The notes: generated by a model from the letters alone, not told the origin. A DNA stretch of 64,000 nt from Archangiaceae bacterium (GCA_016879935.1 JAACJQ010000378.1:32487-96486); one strand, 5' to 3'. Shown: positions 38,635 to 46,948, numbered from the stretch's first letter. Program-made: numbers and translations.

Positions 38635-39675
38635 ATGACGCGTCGTCTCCTCATGGGTCTGCTCACCCTCGCGATGGCTGCGTGCGTGACCACCCCGCCT
38701 CCGCACCCGCGTGCGCTCGAGGCCAACAACATCTGCACCGAGTACCTGTCTCAGGGCGATCTCGTGCGCGCCGAGGTGCAGTGCGATCTCGGCATTCAGT
38801 TCTCGCCTCAGTACGCCGATCTCTGGGTGAACAAAGGCCTCATCGCGCTCAAGCGCGGCCAGAAGGATCAGGCCAAGGAGCTCTTCATCAAGGCGCTCCG
38901 GCTCAACCAGGATCAGGCGCAGGCGTACAACAACCTCGGCTACATCTACCTGGGCGATCAGCAGTTCGGCAAAGCGCACGACAACTTCCAGCGCGCCCTC
39001 AAGGTGAACCCTGACTACACCGAGGCCCGCTACAACCTCGCCCTCGCCTTCCGCGGCCTCAAGCAGGACGACAAGGCCAAGAAGGAGCTGCGCACCATCA
39101 TCGAAGTCAACCCGAGCCTCGCCGACCCGTACAAAGAGCTCGGCGCCATCGCCATCGACGAAGGCAACCTCGAGACCGCCGCCGAAGAGCTGACCAAGGC
39201 CACGCAGCTCGACCCGCAGTTCGTCGAGGCCTGGCTGCAGCTCGGCAACACGCTCGTCGAGTCGGGCAAGCCGTGCGACGCGAAAGACGCTTACAGCTCG
39301 TGCATCGAGGCCGACGCGAACAACATTCTCTGCCGCAACAACATCATCAACGCCGAGAAGAAGTGCAAACTGCAGGACAAGGCGCTCACCGACGTGAAGG
39401 AGCGCGCCGCCGGCCAGAAGACTCCCGAGAGCGAGTACTCCGCCGCCCTCAAGTTCCGCCAGGAGGGCCTCGTGAACGACGAGGAGCGGGCCTACAAACG
39501 GTGCCTCAAGTACGATCCGAAGTTCGTCCTTTGCCACTTCGGCCTGTTCGAGCTCTTCAAGAACCGCAGCGACGAGAAGCTGGCCTCGACCGCCTGCAAG
39601 AACTTCCTCAAGTTCGCCAACGAGACCGAGTACCAGTCGCAGGTCGCGACCTGTCAGCAGTACGTGCGTGACTGA
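38635..39675 (+). CDS. TPR lipoprotein
   Basis: A 346-residue protein from ATG 38635 with leader MTRRLLMGLLTLAMAAC and lipobox AAC (Cys17). Seven or so tetratricopeptide repeats follow (LWVNKGLIALKRGQKDQA, AYNNLGYIYLGDQQFGKA, ARYNLALAFRGLKQDDKA). This plan is that of PilF/Tgl-type pilotins, which help secretins or pilus proteins in the outer membrane. It is 5 bases upstream of the tail-anchored FHA gene and close to the T3SS locus, so an assembly role for that system is possible but unproven. Confidence 0.87.
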   Translation: MTRRLLMGLLTLAMAACVTTPPPHPRALEANNICTEYLSQGDLVRAEVQCDLGIQFSPQYADLWVNKGLIALKRGQKDQAKELFIKALRLNQDQAQAYNNLGYIYLGDQQFGKAHDNFQRALKVNPDYTEARYNLALAFRGLKQDDKAKKELRTIIEVNPSLADPYKELGAIAIDEGNLETAAEELTKATQLDPQFVEAWLQLGNTLVESGKPCDAKDAYSSCIEADANNILCRNNIINAEKKCKLQDKALTDVKERAAGQKTPESEYSAALKFRQEGLVNDEERAYKRCLKYDPKFVLCHFGLFELFKNRSDEKLASTACKNFLKFANETEYQSQVATCQQYVRD

Positions 39676-39680
39676 CCTCC

Positions 39681-40757
39681 ATGGGCGTTCGCCTCACCGT
39701 CAAACGGCGCGCCGAGGCCGGGGGCGCCGAGAAGCCACAGGTGGTGACCCTCACCGAGGACACCATCACGCTCGGCCGTGACGACGGCTGTGACGTCGTG
39801 CTCGCTCAGTCTGCCGTCTCACGCAGCCATGCCCGCATCAGCCGCGACGGCACCCTCTTCTTCCTCGAAGATCTCGGCTCCAGCTTCGGCACGCTGCTCA
39901 ACGGCGCGAAGCTGAAGAAGAACGAGAAGCAGCTCTTGCGCAACGGCGACACCATCGCCATCGCGCAGTTCGACGTCGTGTTCGATCGCGTGGCCGACGT
40001 CACCGAGTCGAACGCCGGCAACACCATGTTCGTCAGCCGGAACCTGGTGAAAGACGTGATGAAGGGCCTGGGCACCGGCGGTGAGCAGCCCTACTTCCGC
40101 GTGATGAACGGGCCGCGCGAAGGCCACCGCATCGAGATTGGAGACGCTCAGGAGTACACGTTCGGGCGCGACGACTCCGCCGACATCGTGCTCAACGACG
40201 ATCTCGTCTCACGGCGGCATGCCCGCGTGCGCCGCGACTGGTCGGGCACCCACGTCGAAGATCTCGGCAGCCGCAACGGCATCAAGGTCAACAAGAAGCG
40301 GGCGAAGAAGGTCACCCTGAAGGATCGCGACGAGCTCGAGATTGGCGGCGTGAAGCTGCTCTTCCTCGACCCCTCCGAGGTGCGCGAGACGCCCGTGGTG
40401 CTGCCGTCAGAGTCGCAGGAGACAGAAGGAACGGTCAGCGTCGCAGAAGAGCCACAAGCCCCTGAGCCTGAACCAGAACCCGCAGCTTCAGAGCCGGAAC
40501 CCGAGCCTGCTGCCGACCCTCCGGCCGATGAGCCGCAGGCAGAGCCACCTGCCGAAGGCGACCCGGATCAGCCTGCGGCCGAGGGCGATCCCGATGGCCC
40601 GTCGAACACGACGGAGGACCCTCCTCCTGATGAAGAGGAGCCCGGGTCGGGAAAGCTGATCGACTTCTCGAACAAGCAGACCCTGATCGCGCTGGGAGCG
40701 ATCGGCCTGTTCGTGTTGATCGCGATTGTGCTGGTCGTGCTCGTCTTCGTCACCTGA
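39681..40757 (+). CDS. Double-FHA, tail-anchored membrane protein
   Basis: A 358-residue protein. FHA domain 1 spans about residues 22-105 (LGRDDGCDVVL, SRSHARIS with Ser47 to His50, SSFGTLLNG). FHA domain 2 spans about 137-232 (FGRDDSADIVLNDDLVSRRH, SRNGIKVN). Residues 240-330 are acidic and Pro-rich with PEPEPEP repeats. The last 27 residues are a single transmembrane helix that ends the protein. Both FHA domains keep the GR, SxxH and N core and would bind phosphothreonine in the cytoplasm. FHA plus one transmembrane helix is the half-plan of SctD, which lies outside the recognised T3SS set here. Confidence 0.85.
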   Translation: MGVRLTVKRRAEAGGAEKPQVVTLTEDTITLGRDDGCDVVLAQSAVSRSHARISRDGTLFFLEDLGSSFGTLLNGAKLKKNEKQLLRNGDTIAIAQFDVVFDRVADVTESNAGNTMFVSRNLVKDVMKGLGTGGEQPYFRVMNGPREGHRIEIGDAQEYTFGRDDSADIVLNDDLVSRRHARVRRDWSGTHVEDLGSRNGIKVNKKRAKKVTLKDRDELEIGGVKLLFLDPSEVRETPVVLPSESQETEGTVSVAEEPQAPEPEPEPAASEPEPEPAADPPADEPQAEPPAEGDPDQPAAEGDPDGPSNTTEDPPPDEEEPGSGKLIDFSNKQTLIALGAIGLFVLIAIVLVVLVFVT

Positions 40758-41369
40758 GTCTGGGCTCCAGCGCGTCCGGAACCCCACCTGGTTGCAGCCC
40801 CGACGCGACGGTTCTTCTCGCCAGGCGCAGGGAGGCCGGCTGAGGGAAAGTACCCGCAGACTCCGATCGTCGTTCCGTCTCACTCACCACTCATTCCTGC
40901 GTCGAGGTGCGAGCGGTACTCCGTTAGGAACGCGATGAGCTTCCTGCTCGGTGACCGGGCGTCGACGAAGAGTCGACCCACGAGCATGACGCAGCTCTGA
41001 AGGGCGAGCGTGTTGAACACCTCGAGGAGCCGCAGCTCGGGCGTCTGACGCGAGGTCGGTGACGATGGAGTCGGCCGACCTCTGCCGTGGTGGCTCCAAC
41101 TTCAGCGAAGGATCGCAGGGCACCGAGCACCAGAAGAAGCACTTCGCCGAGAAGATGTTCAACGGGCAGTCGGGCGGCACCACGTGCCTCACCGAGGCGC
41201 ACGCGGGCAGCGACGTCGGCTCGGCCACGGCAGAGATGAACATCGCAACGGCGCGCGCCTGGAGAAAAGGAGCCAAGCGTGCGACCGGCGACTCTTCGGC
41301 GAGGGCGACCCGCAACCGCATGCCGAAGCCGGCGTTCACGACCGAGGCAACGACAGGCGAGTGCTGGGG
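40758..41369. other. Gene-poor stretch with degraded coding remnants
   Basis: 612 bases between the FHA gene and sctV hold no intact gene. The part at 41059-41250 contains the acyl-CoA dehydrogenase remnant listed separately. On the minus strand, about 41060 to 40880, a frame reads PELRLLEVFNTLALQSC and so on to a stop at 40882-40880; it looks coding but has no start and I do not recognise it. The rest shows nothing. Confidence 0.5.
41059..41250 (+). pseudogene. Remnant of an acyl-CoA dehydrogenase gene
   Basis: The plus-strand frame reads GTEHQKKHFAEKMFNGQ and then GGTTCLTEAHAGSDVGSA, which matches the conserved middle of acyl-CoA dehydrogenases (E-x-Q-K-x-x-x-L/F, then M-C-L-T-E-x-x-A-G-S-D-x-G, the FAD-contacting motif). 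The similarity stops on both sides after about 50 residues, and neither the N-terminal helical domain nor the C-terminal catalytic part is present. It is therefore a broken piece, at the downstream edge of the T3SS locus. Confidence 0.65.
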
Positions 41370-43505
41370 TCAGCGGGTGCTGATGCGTGCGACGGGCTGA
41401 ATGTTCAGCTCAGGCGACAGCTCCTGGTAGCTCACCACCGAGAACGGCGGATTGAACTCGTACTCGAGCAGCTTTCGCACGTAGCGCCGAATGTCCATCG
41501 ACGTGAGAATCACGGGCCGCTGTGCCGTCGGCGGCAGGTGGCCGCACTCGTTCTTCACGGCCTGCACGATCTCCTGCGCGATGTCGGGCTCGAGGGCCAG
41601 GTGCGTGCCTGCCGAGGTGCGCTTGATCGAGCTGCGAATGGCGTCTTCGATCTGGGGGTCGAGCAGGTACACGATCAGCGTGTTCGTTCCGCGCGCGTAC
41701 TTGTGCGAGACGTAGCGCTTCTGCGACGACCGCACGTGCTCGGTCAGCATCACGCTGTCGGCCTCGGTCTGACCGTGTTCGGCGATGGCCTGCAGAATGC
41801 CGCGCATGTCGCGAATCGAGATCTCCTCTTCGACGAGGCGGCCCAGAACGTCGGTCAGCTTCAAGACGTTGACGACCTTGGGAATGACCTCCTTCACGAT
41901 CGCGGGGAAGGCCTTCTCGAGCTGATCGAGCATCGACTGCACTTCCTGAACGCCCAGGAACTCGCGTGCCTGACGGCGGAGCACGCTGGCGAGGTGCAGA
42001 ATGATGTAGCCCGGCACGTCCCACGTGGTGAGGCCTGCGGCTTCGAGCATCTCCTTGTTCTGCTCCGGCACCCACGCTGCGGGCTGACGGGTCGCAGGGT
42101 TCACGGCCTCGAAGCCTTCGATGTTCATCAGCTTCAGGCGGTCGACCGTGTCGTTCACCAGAATGTGGCCGAGCGTCGCCTGGCCCGTCACGACGGGCAC
42201 CTCGTTGATCTGAATCTGGTACGCGCCCGGCGGCAGGCCGGGGTTTCCACGCGCACGAACCCCGGGGAACCGAACGCCGAGCTCGACGAAGAGACCGTCG
42301 CGCATGAACGGAATCAGCTCGTAGAGGAACTTGCCGCCGTCCTGGCGGGAGTCGACGAAGGGAACCAGCGCGTCGGAGACCTCGAGCACGATCGGCGTCA
42401 CGACGGGGATGAAGAGTTCGGAGTCGGGGTTGATCGGTTCCTTCGGCTGGGGCTCGGCGGCGGCGGGCGTCTCACCGTTCTCGCCGTTCTCAGCACCATC
42501 GGCTTCCGCCACTCCGCCGTCGGCCTTCTTCTTGTCCTTGTTCATCAGCTTGTAGGCGCCGAAGCCGGCGAGCCCGCCCATGACGAAGAAAGGCAGCTTC
42601 GGAAGACCGGGAATGAGACCGAGCGCGATGAGCATGCCGCCCGCGATCGCGATGGCGCGGGGGAAGGCGATCAGCTGACCACCGACGTCCTTACCGAGGT
42701 GGGCACCCTCTTCTTCGCCACCAACGCGGGTGACGATGATGCCTGCGGCGGTCGAGATCAGAATCGCGGGGATCATGCCGACGAGACCGTCACCGATCGT
42801 GAGCAGCGAGTACTTCTTCGCCGCGTCGCCAACGGCCAGGCCCTTCTGCATCACACCAATCGCGAGGCCACCGACGACGTTGACGACGGTGATGATGATG
42901 CCGGCGATCGCGTCGCCTTTGACGAACTTCATCGCGCCGTCCATGGCGCCGAAGAGCTGGCTCTCTCGCTCGAGGTCGCGGCGCTTGCGCTTGCCTTCGT
43001 CCATGTCGATGGAGCCCGCCCGAAGGTCGGCGTCGATCGACATCTGCTTGCCGGGCATGGCGTCGAGGGTGAAACGCGCGGCGACTTCAGAGACGCGCTC
43101 CGAACCCTTCGCGATCACGATGAAGTTCACGATCACGAGAATGACGAAGATGATGCCGCCGACGACGAAGTTGCCGCGCGCCACGAAGTTGCCGAACGAG
43201 TACACGACCTCGCCCGCGTCGCCCGTCGAGAGAATGAGTCGCGTCGTCGAGACCGTCAGGGCCAGCCGGTACATCGTGGTGATCAGCAGGAGCGTGGGAA
43301 ACACGCTGAACTGCAACGCACCGGGAATGTAGATGGTCATCAGCAGGATGATGACCGAGAGGCTGATGTTGATCGTGAGCAGTACGTCCAACACGATCGT
43401 CGGCAACGGCACGATCATCATGCCGATGATCGCGATCACGATGATGGCGAGCGCGATGTCGGAGTACTTGTTGAGGAAGCCTGTCTTGTTTGCAGAAGCG
43501 TCCAT
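41370..43505 (-). CDS. sctV: T3SS export gate protein SctV (FlhA/YscV family)
   Basis: A 711-residue protein. About eight transmembrane segments occupy residues 1-330 (DIALAIIVIAIIGMMIVPLP, FPTLLLITTMYRLALTVSTT), including the conserved FHIPEP-loop region GDAIAGIIITVVNVVGGLAIG and DGLVGMIPAILISTAAGIIVTR. A Glu/Ala-rich linker (about 335-365) leads to the large cytoplasmic domain that forms the nonameric ring and selects substrates. FlhA and SctV are hard to separate by eye, but the rest of the locus is injectisome-like. It is the last gene of the cluster, after two TPR genes, separated by 44 bases. Confidence 0.95.
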   Translation of the reverse strand: MDASANKTGFLNKYSDIALAIIVIAIIGMMIVPLPTIVLDVLLTINISLSVIILLMTIYIPGALQFSVFPTLLLITTMYRLALTVSTTRLILSTGDAGEVVYSFGNFVARGNFVVGGIIFVILVIVNFIVIAKGSERVSEVAARFTLDAMPGKQMSIDADLRAGSIDMDEGKRKRRDLERESQLFGAMDGAMKFVKGDAIAGIIITVVNVVGGLAIGVMQKGLAVGDAAKKYSLLTIGDGLVGMIPAILISTAAGIIVTRVGGEEEGAHLGKDVGGQLIAFPRAIAIAGGMLIALGLIPGLPKLPFFVMGGLAGFGAYKLMNKDKKKADGGVAEADGAENGENGETPAAAEPQPKEPINPDSELFIPVVTPIVLEVSDALVPFVDSRQDGGKFLYELIPFMRDGLFVELGVRFPGVRARGNPGLPPGAYQIQINEVPVVTGQATLGHILVNDTVDRLKLMNIEGFEAVNPATRQPAAWVPEQNKEMLEAAGLTTWDVPGYIILHLASVLRRQAREFLGVQEVQSMLDQLEKAFPAIVKEVIPKVVNVLKLTDVLGRLVEEEISIRDMRGILQAIAEHGQTEADSVMLTEHVRSSQKRYVSHKYARGTNTLIVYLLDPQIEDAIRSSIKRTSAGTHLALEPDIAQEIVQAVKNECGHLPPTAQRPVILTSMDIRRYVRKLLEYEFNPPFSVVSYQELSPELNIQPVARISTR

Positions 43506-43549
43506 CGGGCGGCGAGCCTAACCTAAAGGCCAGCGCCGCGAAGCGCCGG

Positions 43550-44158
43550 TCAGCGCTTGACTGCCCGTCTGGCCATCTGCAGCAGGCGGCGTGCGCGATC
43601 GACGAACGGCTCACTCGACGACCCGAGGCCGATGGCCTTCTGGAGATCATCGATGGCCTGACGAACCCGCTTCTTCTGAAGGCGAATCTCGGCGCGATAG
43701 ACGAGCGCTGCGAGATCTTCGGGGTCCAGCTTCAGCGCCTCTTCGAACCGCGCGAGGGCCTTGTCGAGCTCGTTCTGGGCGAGGTGAATGGTGCCCAGCA
43801 TCGTGAAGACGAAGGCATCGGCCGCGTTGGCGGCGAGCCCCTCGAAGATCACCTTGGCCTCGGCGATCTTCCCTCGTGAGAACAACTCGTGACCCAGCGC
43901 AGCCATGTCTGCGTGCGCTTGCTGAGCCTCGGGAGCGGGCGACTCGTCGCTCAGCGTGGTGCGAGCAAACGAGCCACTCCTGGTGCGCTTCTTCCCACGT
44001 CGAAGTTCGGAGGTGTCCAGCTCCTCCGTCTTCGCGTCTTCGCCCAGATCGTCGCCGAGAAAGATCTCGGGAATCGTCTGGGTGCGACTCACAGTCCGCG
44101 TCGTCTTCTTGGGGAAGTAGACGACGGGGACCGGAGTGGGTTTGCGGGACGACTTCAC
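43550..44158 (-). CDS. TPR protein, T3SS chaperone-like
   Basis: A 202-residue soluble protein. The first 80 residues are basic and probably disordered (RTVSRTQTIPEIFLGDDLGE). Three TPR units follow from about 85: ALGHELFSRGKIAEAKVIF, FVFTMLGTIHLAQNELDKAL, AALVYRAEIRLQKKRVRQA. This resembles the SycD/LcrH class II chaperones of T3SS translocators, with an added leader. It lies 7 bases downstream of a second TPR gene and upstream of sctV. Confidence 0.75.
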   Translation of the reverse strand: MKSSRKPTPVPVVYFPKKTTRTVSRTQTIPEIFLGDDLGEDAKTEELDTSELRRGKKRTRSGSFARTTLSDESPAPEAQQAHADMAALGHELFSRGKIAEAKVIFEGLAANAADAFVFTMLGTIHLAQNELDKALARFEEALKLDPEDLAALVYRAEIRLQKKRVRQAIDDLQKAIGLGSSSEPFVDRARRLLQMARRAVKR

Positions 44159-44165
44159 TGCGCCG

Positions 44166-44837
44166 TCACTTCTTCTTCGCGGGAGCCGCCGACTTCTTCG
44201 CAGGCTCGGCCTTCTTCGCAGGCTCGGCCTTCTTCGCGGGTTCGGCCTTCTTCTTCTCGCCGCCGCCTTCGCCCTGAGCGTTCTCGATCATCTCGAGGGC
44301 AGCAGCCGCGAGCACTCGCGCGCGCAACACGAGGGGATCTTTGCCGGTGGGGTCGAGATCGACCGCCTTCTTGAAGTCCTGCGCGGCCTCCATCACGTTG
44401 CCCATGCGCAGGTGAACTTCGCCGCGGTTGACGTACGCCGCGAGCTCTTTGGGGTTGAAGACGAGCGCGGTGTCGAAGTTGTGCTTGGCGCGCTCGAACT
44501 GATCTTGAGCGAGGTACACCGCACCGAGCGCCGTGTAGTAGTAGGCCTCGCGCGGATCGAGCGCGATGAGGCCGTTGAAGATCGTCTCGGCCTCGCTGTA
44601 CTTGCCGTTCTCGTACATGCGGAAGCCGATCAGCGCCATCTGCAGCATCTCGGGGCCGCTGATCGCGTGGTAGTCCTTCAGCGTCAGCTCGCCATTCTTC
44701 AACATCTCCTGGCGCTCTGGCGTGTAGAGGATCTTCTCGTAGTCCTTCGTGACTTCGCCTGAGATCACCTGGCCCGTCGCGGTCACGGGAATTCCCGGTG
44801 CGATCGGCTTCGGCGGTTCCTTCTTGTCGTTGCTCAT
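44166..44837 (-). CDS. TPR protein, SycD/LcrH-like T3SS chaperone
   Basis: A 223-residue protein. Residues 35-170 carry TPR units that look like class II chaperones (MALIGFRMYENGKYSEAETI, AYYYTALGAVYLAQDQFERA, AAYVNRGEVHLRMGNVMEAA). The tail has three AEPAKK-type repeats and ends in a Lys run. It begins after a terminator that closes the upstream gene 44933-45595, so it may be a new transcript. Its likely client is the secreted-type protein just upstream. Confidence 0.78.
   Translation of the reverse strand: MSNDKKEPPKPIAPGIPVTATGQVISGEVTKDYEKILYTPERQEMLKNGELTLKDYHAISGPEMLQMALIGFRMYENGKYSEAETIFNGLIALDPREAYYYTALGAVYLAQDQFERAKHNFDTALVFNPKELAAYVNRGEVHLRMGNVMEAAQDFKKAVDLDPTGKDPLVLRARVLAAAALEMIENAQGEGGGEKKKAEPAKKAEPAKKAEPAKKSAAPAKKK
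44193..44246 (-). repeat. 18-base tandem repeat in the TPR gene
   Basis: Three adjacent copies of an 18-base unit (44193-44210, 44211-44228, 44229-44246; the third has two changes) encode the AEPAKK repeats at the C-terminus of the TPR protein. The first two copies are identical, so copy number may vary between strains. Confidence 0.75.
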
Positions 44838-44868
44838 TGCGTCCCCTCAGCCACACCTTCGAGAAAAG

Positions 44869-44903
44869 AAAAAAGCTGGGGACCTCCGAAGGAAGTCCCC
44901 AGC
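44869..44903 (-). terminator. Intrinsic terminator after the 44933-45595 gene
   Basis: On the minus strand the stem GCTGGGGAC is followed by TTCC, a TTCG loop and GAGG, then GTCCCCAGC, giving a long GC-rich hairpin (44875-44903). Six T follow directly (44874-44869). It ends the transcript of the secreted-type gene and sits just before the next TPR gene. Confidence 0.88.
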
Positions 44904-44932
44904 CGATTGTAGCGATGCTCAGGCCGCTGTCA

Positions 44933-45595
44933 TCAGCGGAGATTGCGGACCGCGTTGTTCGCGGTGTCGCCCATCGACTTCAGGGTGTTCTGCATCATCT
45001 GCCAGAACATGTTCAGGTTCTGCGAGGCCTGCTGGAAGTTGAACATGTCTTCCTGGAACTTGTTCTGCGCCGCGAGGTCCTTCGGGTCCTTCGGAGGCGT
45101 GGGGTACGAGGGGAACGAGCCGTTGTAGCTCGGGCCGCCCGAGGAGCTCGTGCCACCGGTCGAGGGGCTCGACGGCGTGCCCGTCGAAGCCTGCGTGTTG
45201 GTCGACGGGGTGTTGTTCTGGATCGACGTGGTGCGGCCCGGATCAGCGAGGGGCGGCGTGGTGACGCTGGTGTTCGTGCCGGGAACCGGGCGCTCGGTGG
45301 GCTGGCCAGTGACCATGCTCAGGAGCTTGTCGAGGCCGCCGTTCACCCAGTTCTGGGCGATGTTCTGCAGGCCGGGGGCGTACTTGCCAACCAGGTTCGA
45401 GAGGAGGGGGCCAACGAGGGGAACGTTGCCGAGCAGACCCTGGAGACCCTTGGTGGCGCCTTCGAAGAGGCTCGAGATGCCGTTGCCGGCGATGCCCTTG
45501 AGCGCGTCGACCGCGGCAGGCGCAACGGCCTTGATGACCGAGGTGGCGAGGGGCTTGATGAAGTTGCCGATGCTCTTGAGGCTGACGAATGCCAT
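44933..45595 (-). CDS. Putative T3SS secreted or filament/translocator protein
   Basis: A 220-residue protein from ATG 45595 (MAFVSLKSIG); the longer frame to 45649 lacks a good start context. The N-terminal 110 residues are helical with a hydrophobic stretch (GLLGNVPLVGPLLSNLVG). The middle (about 110-170) is Ser/Thr/Pro/Gly-rich. The last 40 residues are helical and end NTLKSMGDTANNAVRNLR, which matches the end of the 60304-60837 protein. It sits among TPR chaperone genes, without a signal peptide, and is followed by a strong terminator, all fitting a T3SS substrate such as a translocator. The family is not recognised. Confidence 0.6.
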   Translation of the reverse strand: MAFVSLKSIGNFIKPLATSVIKAVAPAAVDALKGIAGNGISSLFEGATKGLQGLLGNVPLVGPLLSNLVGKYAPGLQNIAQNWVNGGLDKLLSMVTGQPTERPVPGTNTSVTTPPLADPGRTTSIQNNTPSTNTQASTGTPSSPSTGGTSSSGGPSYNGSFPSYPTPPKDPKDLAAQNKFQEDMFNFQQASQNLNMFWQMMQNTLKSMGDTANNAVRNLR

Positions 45596-45647
45596 GGTTT
45601 TGCTCTCCTGAGTGGTCCGAGGTGTATTCCCCGGCGCTGATGTGAAC

Positions 45648-45653
45648 ATTATC
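45648..45653 (-). promoter_or_regulatory. Possible -10 element for the 44933-45595 gene
   Basis: The minus strand reads GATAAT at 45653-45648 in the 90-base gap upstream of ATG 45595, the first such AT-rich element there. No good -35 box is seen. An inverted repeat with arms CGACGCA and TGCGTCG (45655-45679) lies directly upstream and could bind a regulator. Confidence 0.3.
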
Positions 45654-45685
45654 TCGACGCACCATTTCGAGTTGCGTCGACCTTC

Positions 45686-46141
45686 TTACTTTCTAGAAAG
45701 TCGCTGTAAGAGCGCGCCGATCTTGTCTTTCAGGGGATCATCGGCCCCCACGTGCTGGGCCGCCCGACGCAGATCCTCGACCGCTCCGCTCCGCTGCCCC
45801 TGAGCCACCTTCACCTCGGCCCTACCCACGTAAGCCGCTGAATCTTGAGGTGAAAGTTTCAAACAGACATCGTACGCGGCCAACGCTCCCGCTGCGTTTC
45901 CGGCGGCCATCTCAACAACGCCAAGGGCCTTTGCAAAATAGGGGTCGAGCGGATTGACCGCATACAGGCCCTGGAAGATGGTTCGCGCTTCTTCGAGTTT
46001 GCCCTGGTAGAAGAAAAAGTAGCCCATGCGCGCGATCGAATAGAGCTCTTCATTCGAGTAGCCGCGCACGTCTTTGAGGGTGGCTTTGCCGTCGGCCCAT
46101 TTCTGGAGCCGGCTCGCGAGCTGGGCGTCGTTGTCGGCCAT
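45686..46141 (-). CDS. TPR protein, SycD/LcrH-like T3SS chaperone
   Basis: A 151-residue protein, the size of the class II chaperones themselves. It has a short helix (LQKWADGKATLKDV), then TPR units ARMGYFFFYQGKLEEART, YFAKALGVVEMAAGNAAGAL and AAYVGRAEVKVAQGQRSGA. Its stop overlaps a 14-base palindrome (45688-45701). It lies 1 base from the upstream gene, so it belongs to the main operon, and it precedes the secreted-type protein 44933-45595, its likely client. Confidence 0.78.
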   Translation of the reverse strand: MADNDAQLASRLQKWADGKATLKDVRGYSNEELYSIARMGYFFFYQGKLEEARTIFQGLYAVNPLDPYFAKALGVVEMAAGNAAGALAAYDVCLKLSPQDSAAYVGRAEVKVAQGQRSGAVEDLRRAAQHVGADDPLKDKIGALLQRLSRK

Positions 46142-46142
46142 G

Positions 46143-46619
46143 TCAGTAGGTCTCTTCCGCCTGCTCTTCGCGACGGCGCCGCTCGACCTCGCTCATCGCC
46201 TCGCCCACCATGCCGACGAGGTTGAGCATCTGCGCCTCACGCTGCAGCAACGAACGAAGGCGTTCGACGCGCTCCGGAGCGGCACGCAGCGAAGTCATGC
46301 CCCGCTCCATCTCGGCCTGACGGTACTCGCTCATTCGCTCGGCGACGGTCGAGACGTACGGGCGATCGAGAAAGCCCTCGAGATCGGCGCCATGCCCCAT
46401 GGGCATCGGAGGCATCGGCAACCGCAGCTCTTCGGCCGAGTGCGCCGGGGCGATGAAGTCGAGCAACGCAGCGGAGGCGAGCGCCGGGTTCTTGGGGTCG
46501 CCCTTCTTCTTCGCCTTGGTGGTGACCTGCGTCTTGTCGACGAGCTTGTCGCGAACGTTCCGCGGGCCACCCCACGGCCACAGCGGCGCCTTCGTGGGCT
46601 GTTGTCCAACCTTCGCCAT
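46143..46619 (-). CDS. Hypothetical T3SS-locus protein
   Basis: A 158-residue protein. The first 50 residues are basic (QVTTKAKKKGDPKNPALAS). Then come a Pro/Met-rich segment (ELRLPMPPMPMGHGADLEGF) and a long C-terminal helix rich in Glu and Arg (RMSEYRQAEMERGMTSLR, EVERRRREEQAEETY). No signal peptide or transmembrane helix is visible. The position between the SctU-like domain and a TPR chaperone suggests a T3SS cytoplasmic or secreted protein. I do not recognise it. Confidence 0.55.
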   Translation of the reverse strand: MAKVGQQPTKAPLWPWGGPRNVRDKLVDKTQVTTKAKKKGDPKNPALASAALLDFIAPAHSAEELRLPMPPMPMGHGADLEGFLDRPYVSTVAERMSEYRQAEMERGMTSLRAAPERVERLRSLLQREAQMLNLVGMVGEAMSEVERRRREEQAEETY

Positions 46620-46642
46620 GACTCAGACTCCTCGAAGAGAGG

Positions 46643-46915
46643 TCACTTCTTCCCCTGCTCCTGCTGCAGCGCGTACACGAAGTTCAGCACCTCGGCGACC
46701 GCGTCATAGAGCTCCTCGGGGATCTCCTGGCCGACGTCGACGCGGTAGAGCGCCGCCGCGAGCGTGGTGTTCTTCATGAAGGGCACACCCGCCTGCTTCG
46801 CGAGCTCTTTGATCTTCTCGGCCTTGAGCCGCATGCCCTTCGCGATGACGCGCGGCGCGCCGTCTTTCTCGCGGTCGTACTTGATGGCGATTGCCATCTC
46901 GGGGTCGTCAGCCAC
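46643..46915 (-). CDS. Stand-alone SctU/FlhB C-terminal domain (FlhX-like)
   Basis: A 90-residue protein from GTG 46915 that repeats the cytoplasmic domain of the adjacent SctU: both contain the block KYDREKDGAPRVIAKG and both end with EIPEELYDAVAEVLNFVY. It has no membrane part and begins just after the position of the NPxH motif, which it lacks. It is thus like the cleaved FlhB-C/SctU-C fragment. Similar stand-alone FlhB-C homologues (FlhX) occur in some flagellar systems and can partly replace the FlhB domain. The close match to SctU points to a local duplication. Confidence 0.87.
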   Translation of the reverse strand: MADDPEMAIAIKYDREKDGAPRVIAKGMRLKAEKIKELAKQAGVPFMKNTTLAAALYRVDVGQEIPEELYDAVAEVLNFVYALQQEQGKK

Positions 46916-46948
46916 GGGAGCGACGCTACCACTGCCCTGCTCCGAAGT

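Noticed and set aside
40884..41339. 151-residue minus-strand frame between the FHA gene and sctV
   Set aside because: It is the reverse of the acyl-CoA dehydrogenase remnant and has no domain of its own.
41184..43526. 780-residue plus-strand open frame opposite sctV
   Set aside because: Shadow of sctV, with His/Asp/Arg-rich low-complexity sequence and no domain.
44193..44246. Short CRISPR-like repeat array
   Set aside because: Units are adjacent without spacers and encode the AEPAKK repeats of a TPR protein.
45655..45679. Inverted repeat CGACGCA / TGCGTCG as a terminator
   Set aside because: No T run follows on either strand; it is closer to a promoter element upstream of 44933-45595.
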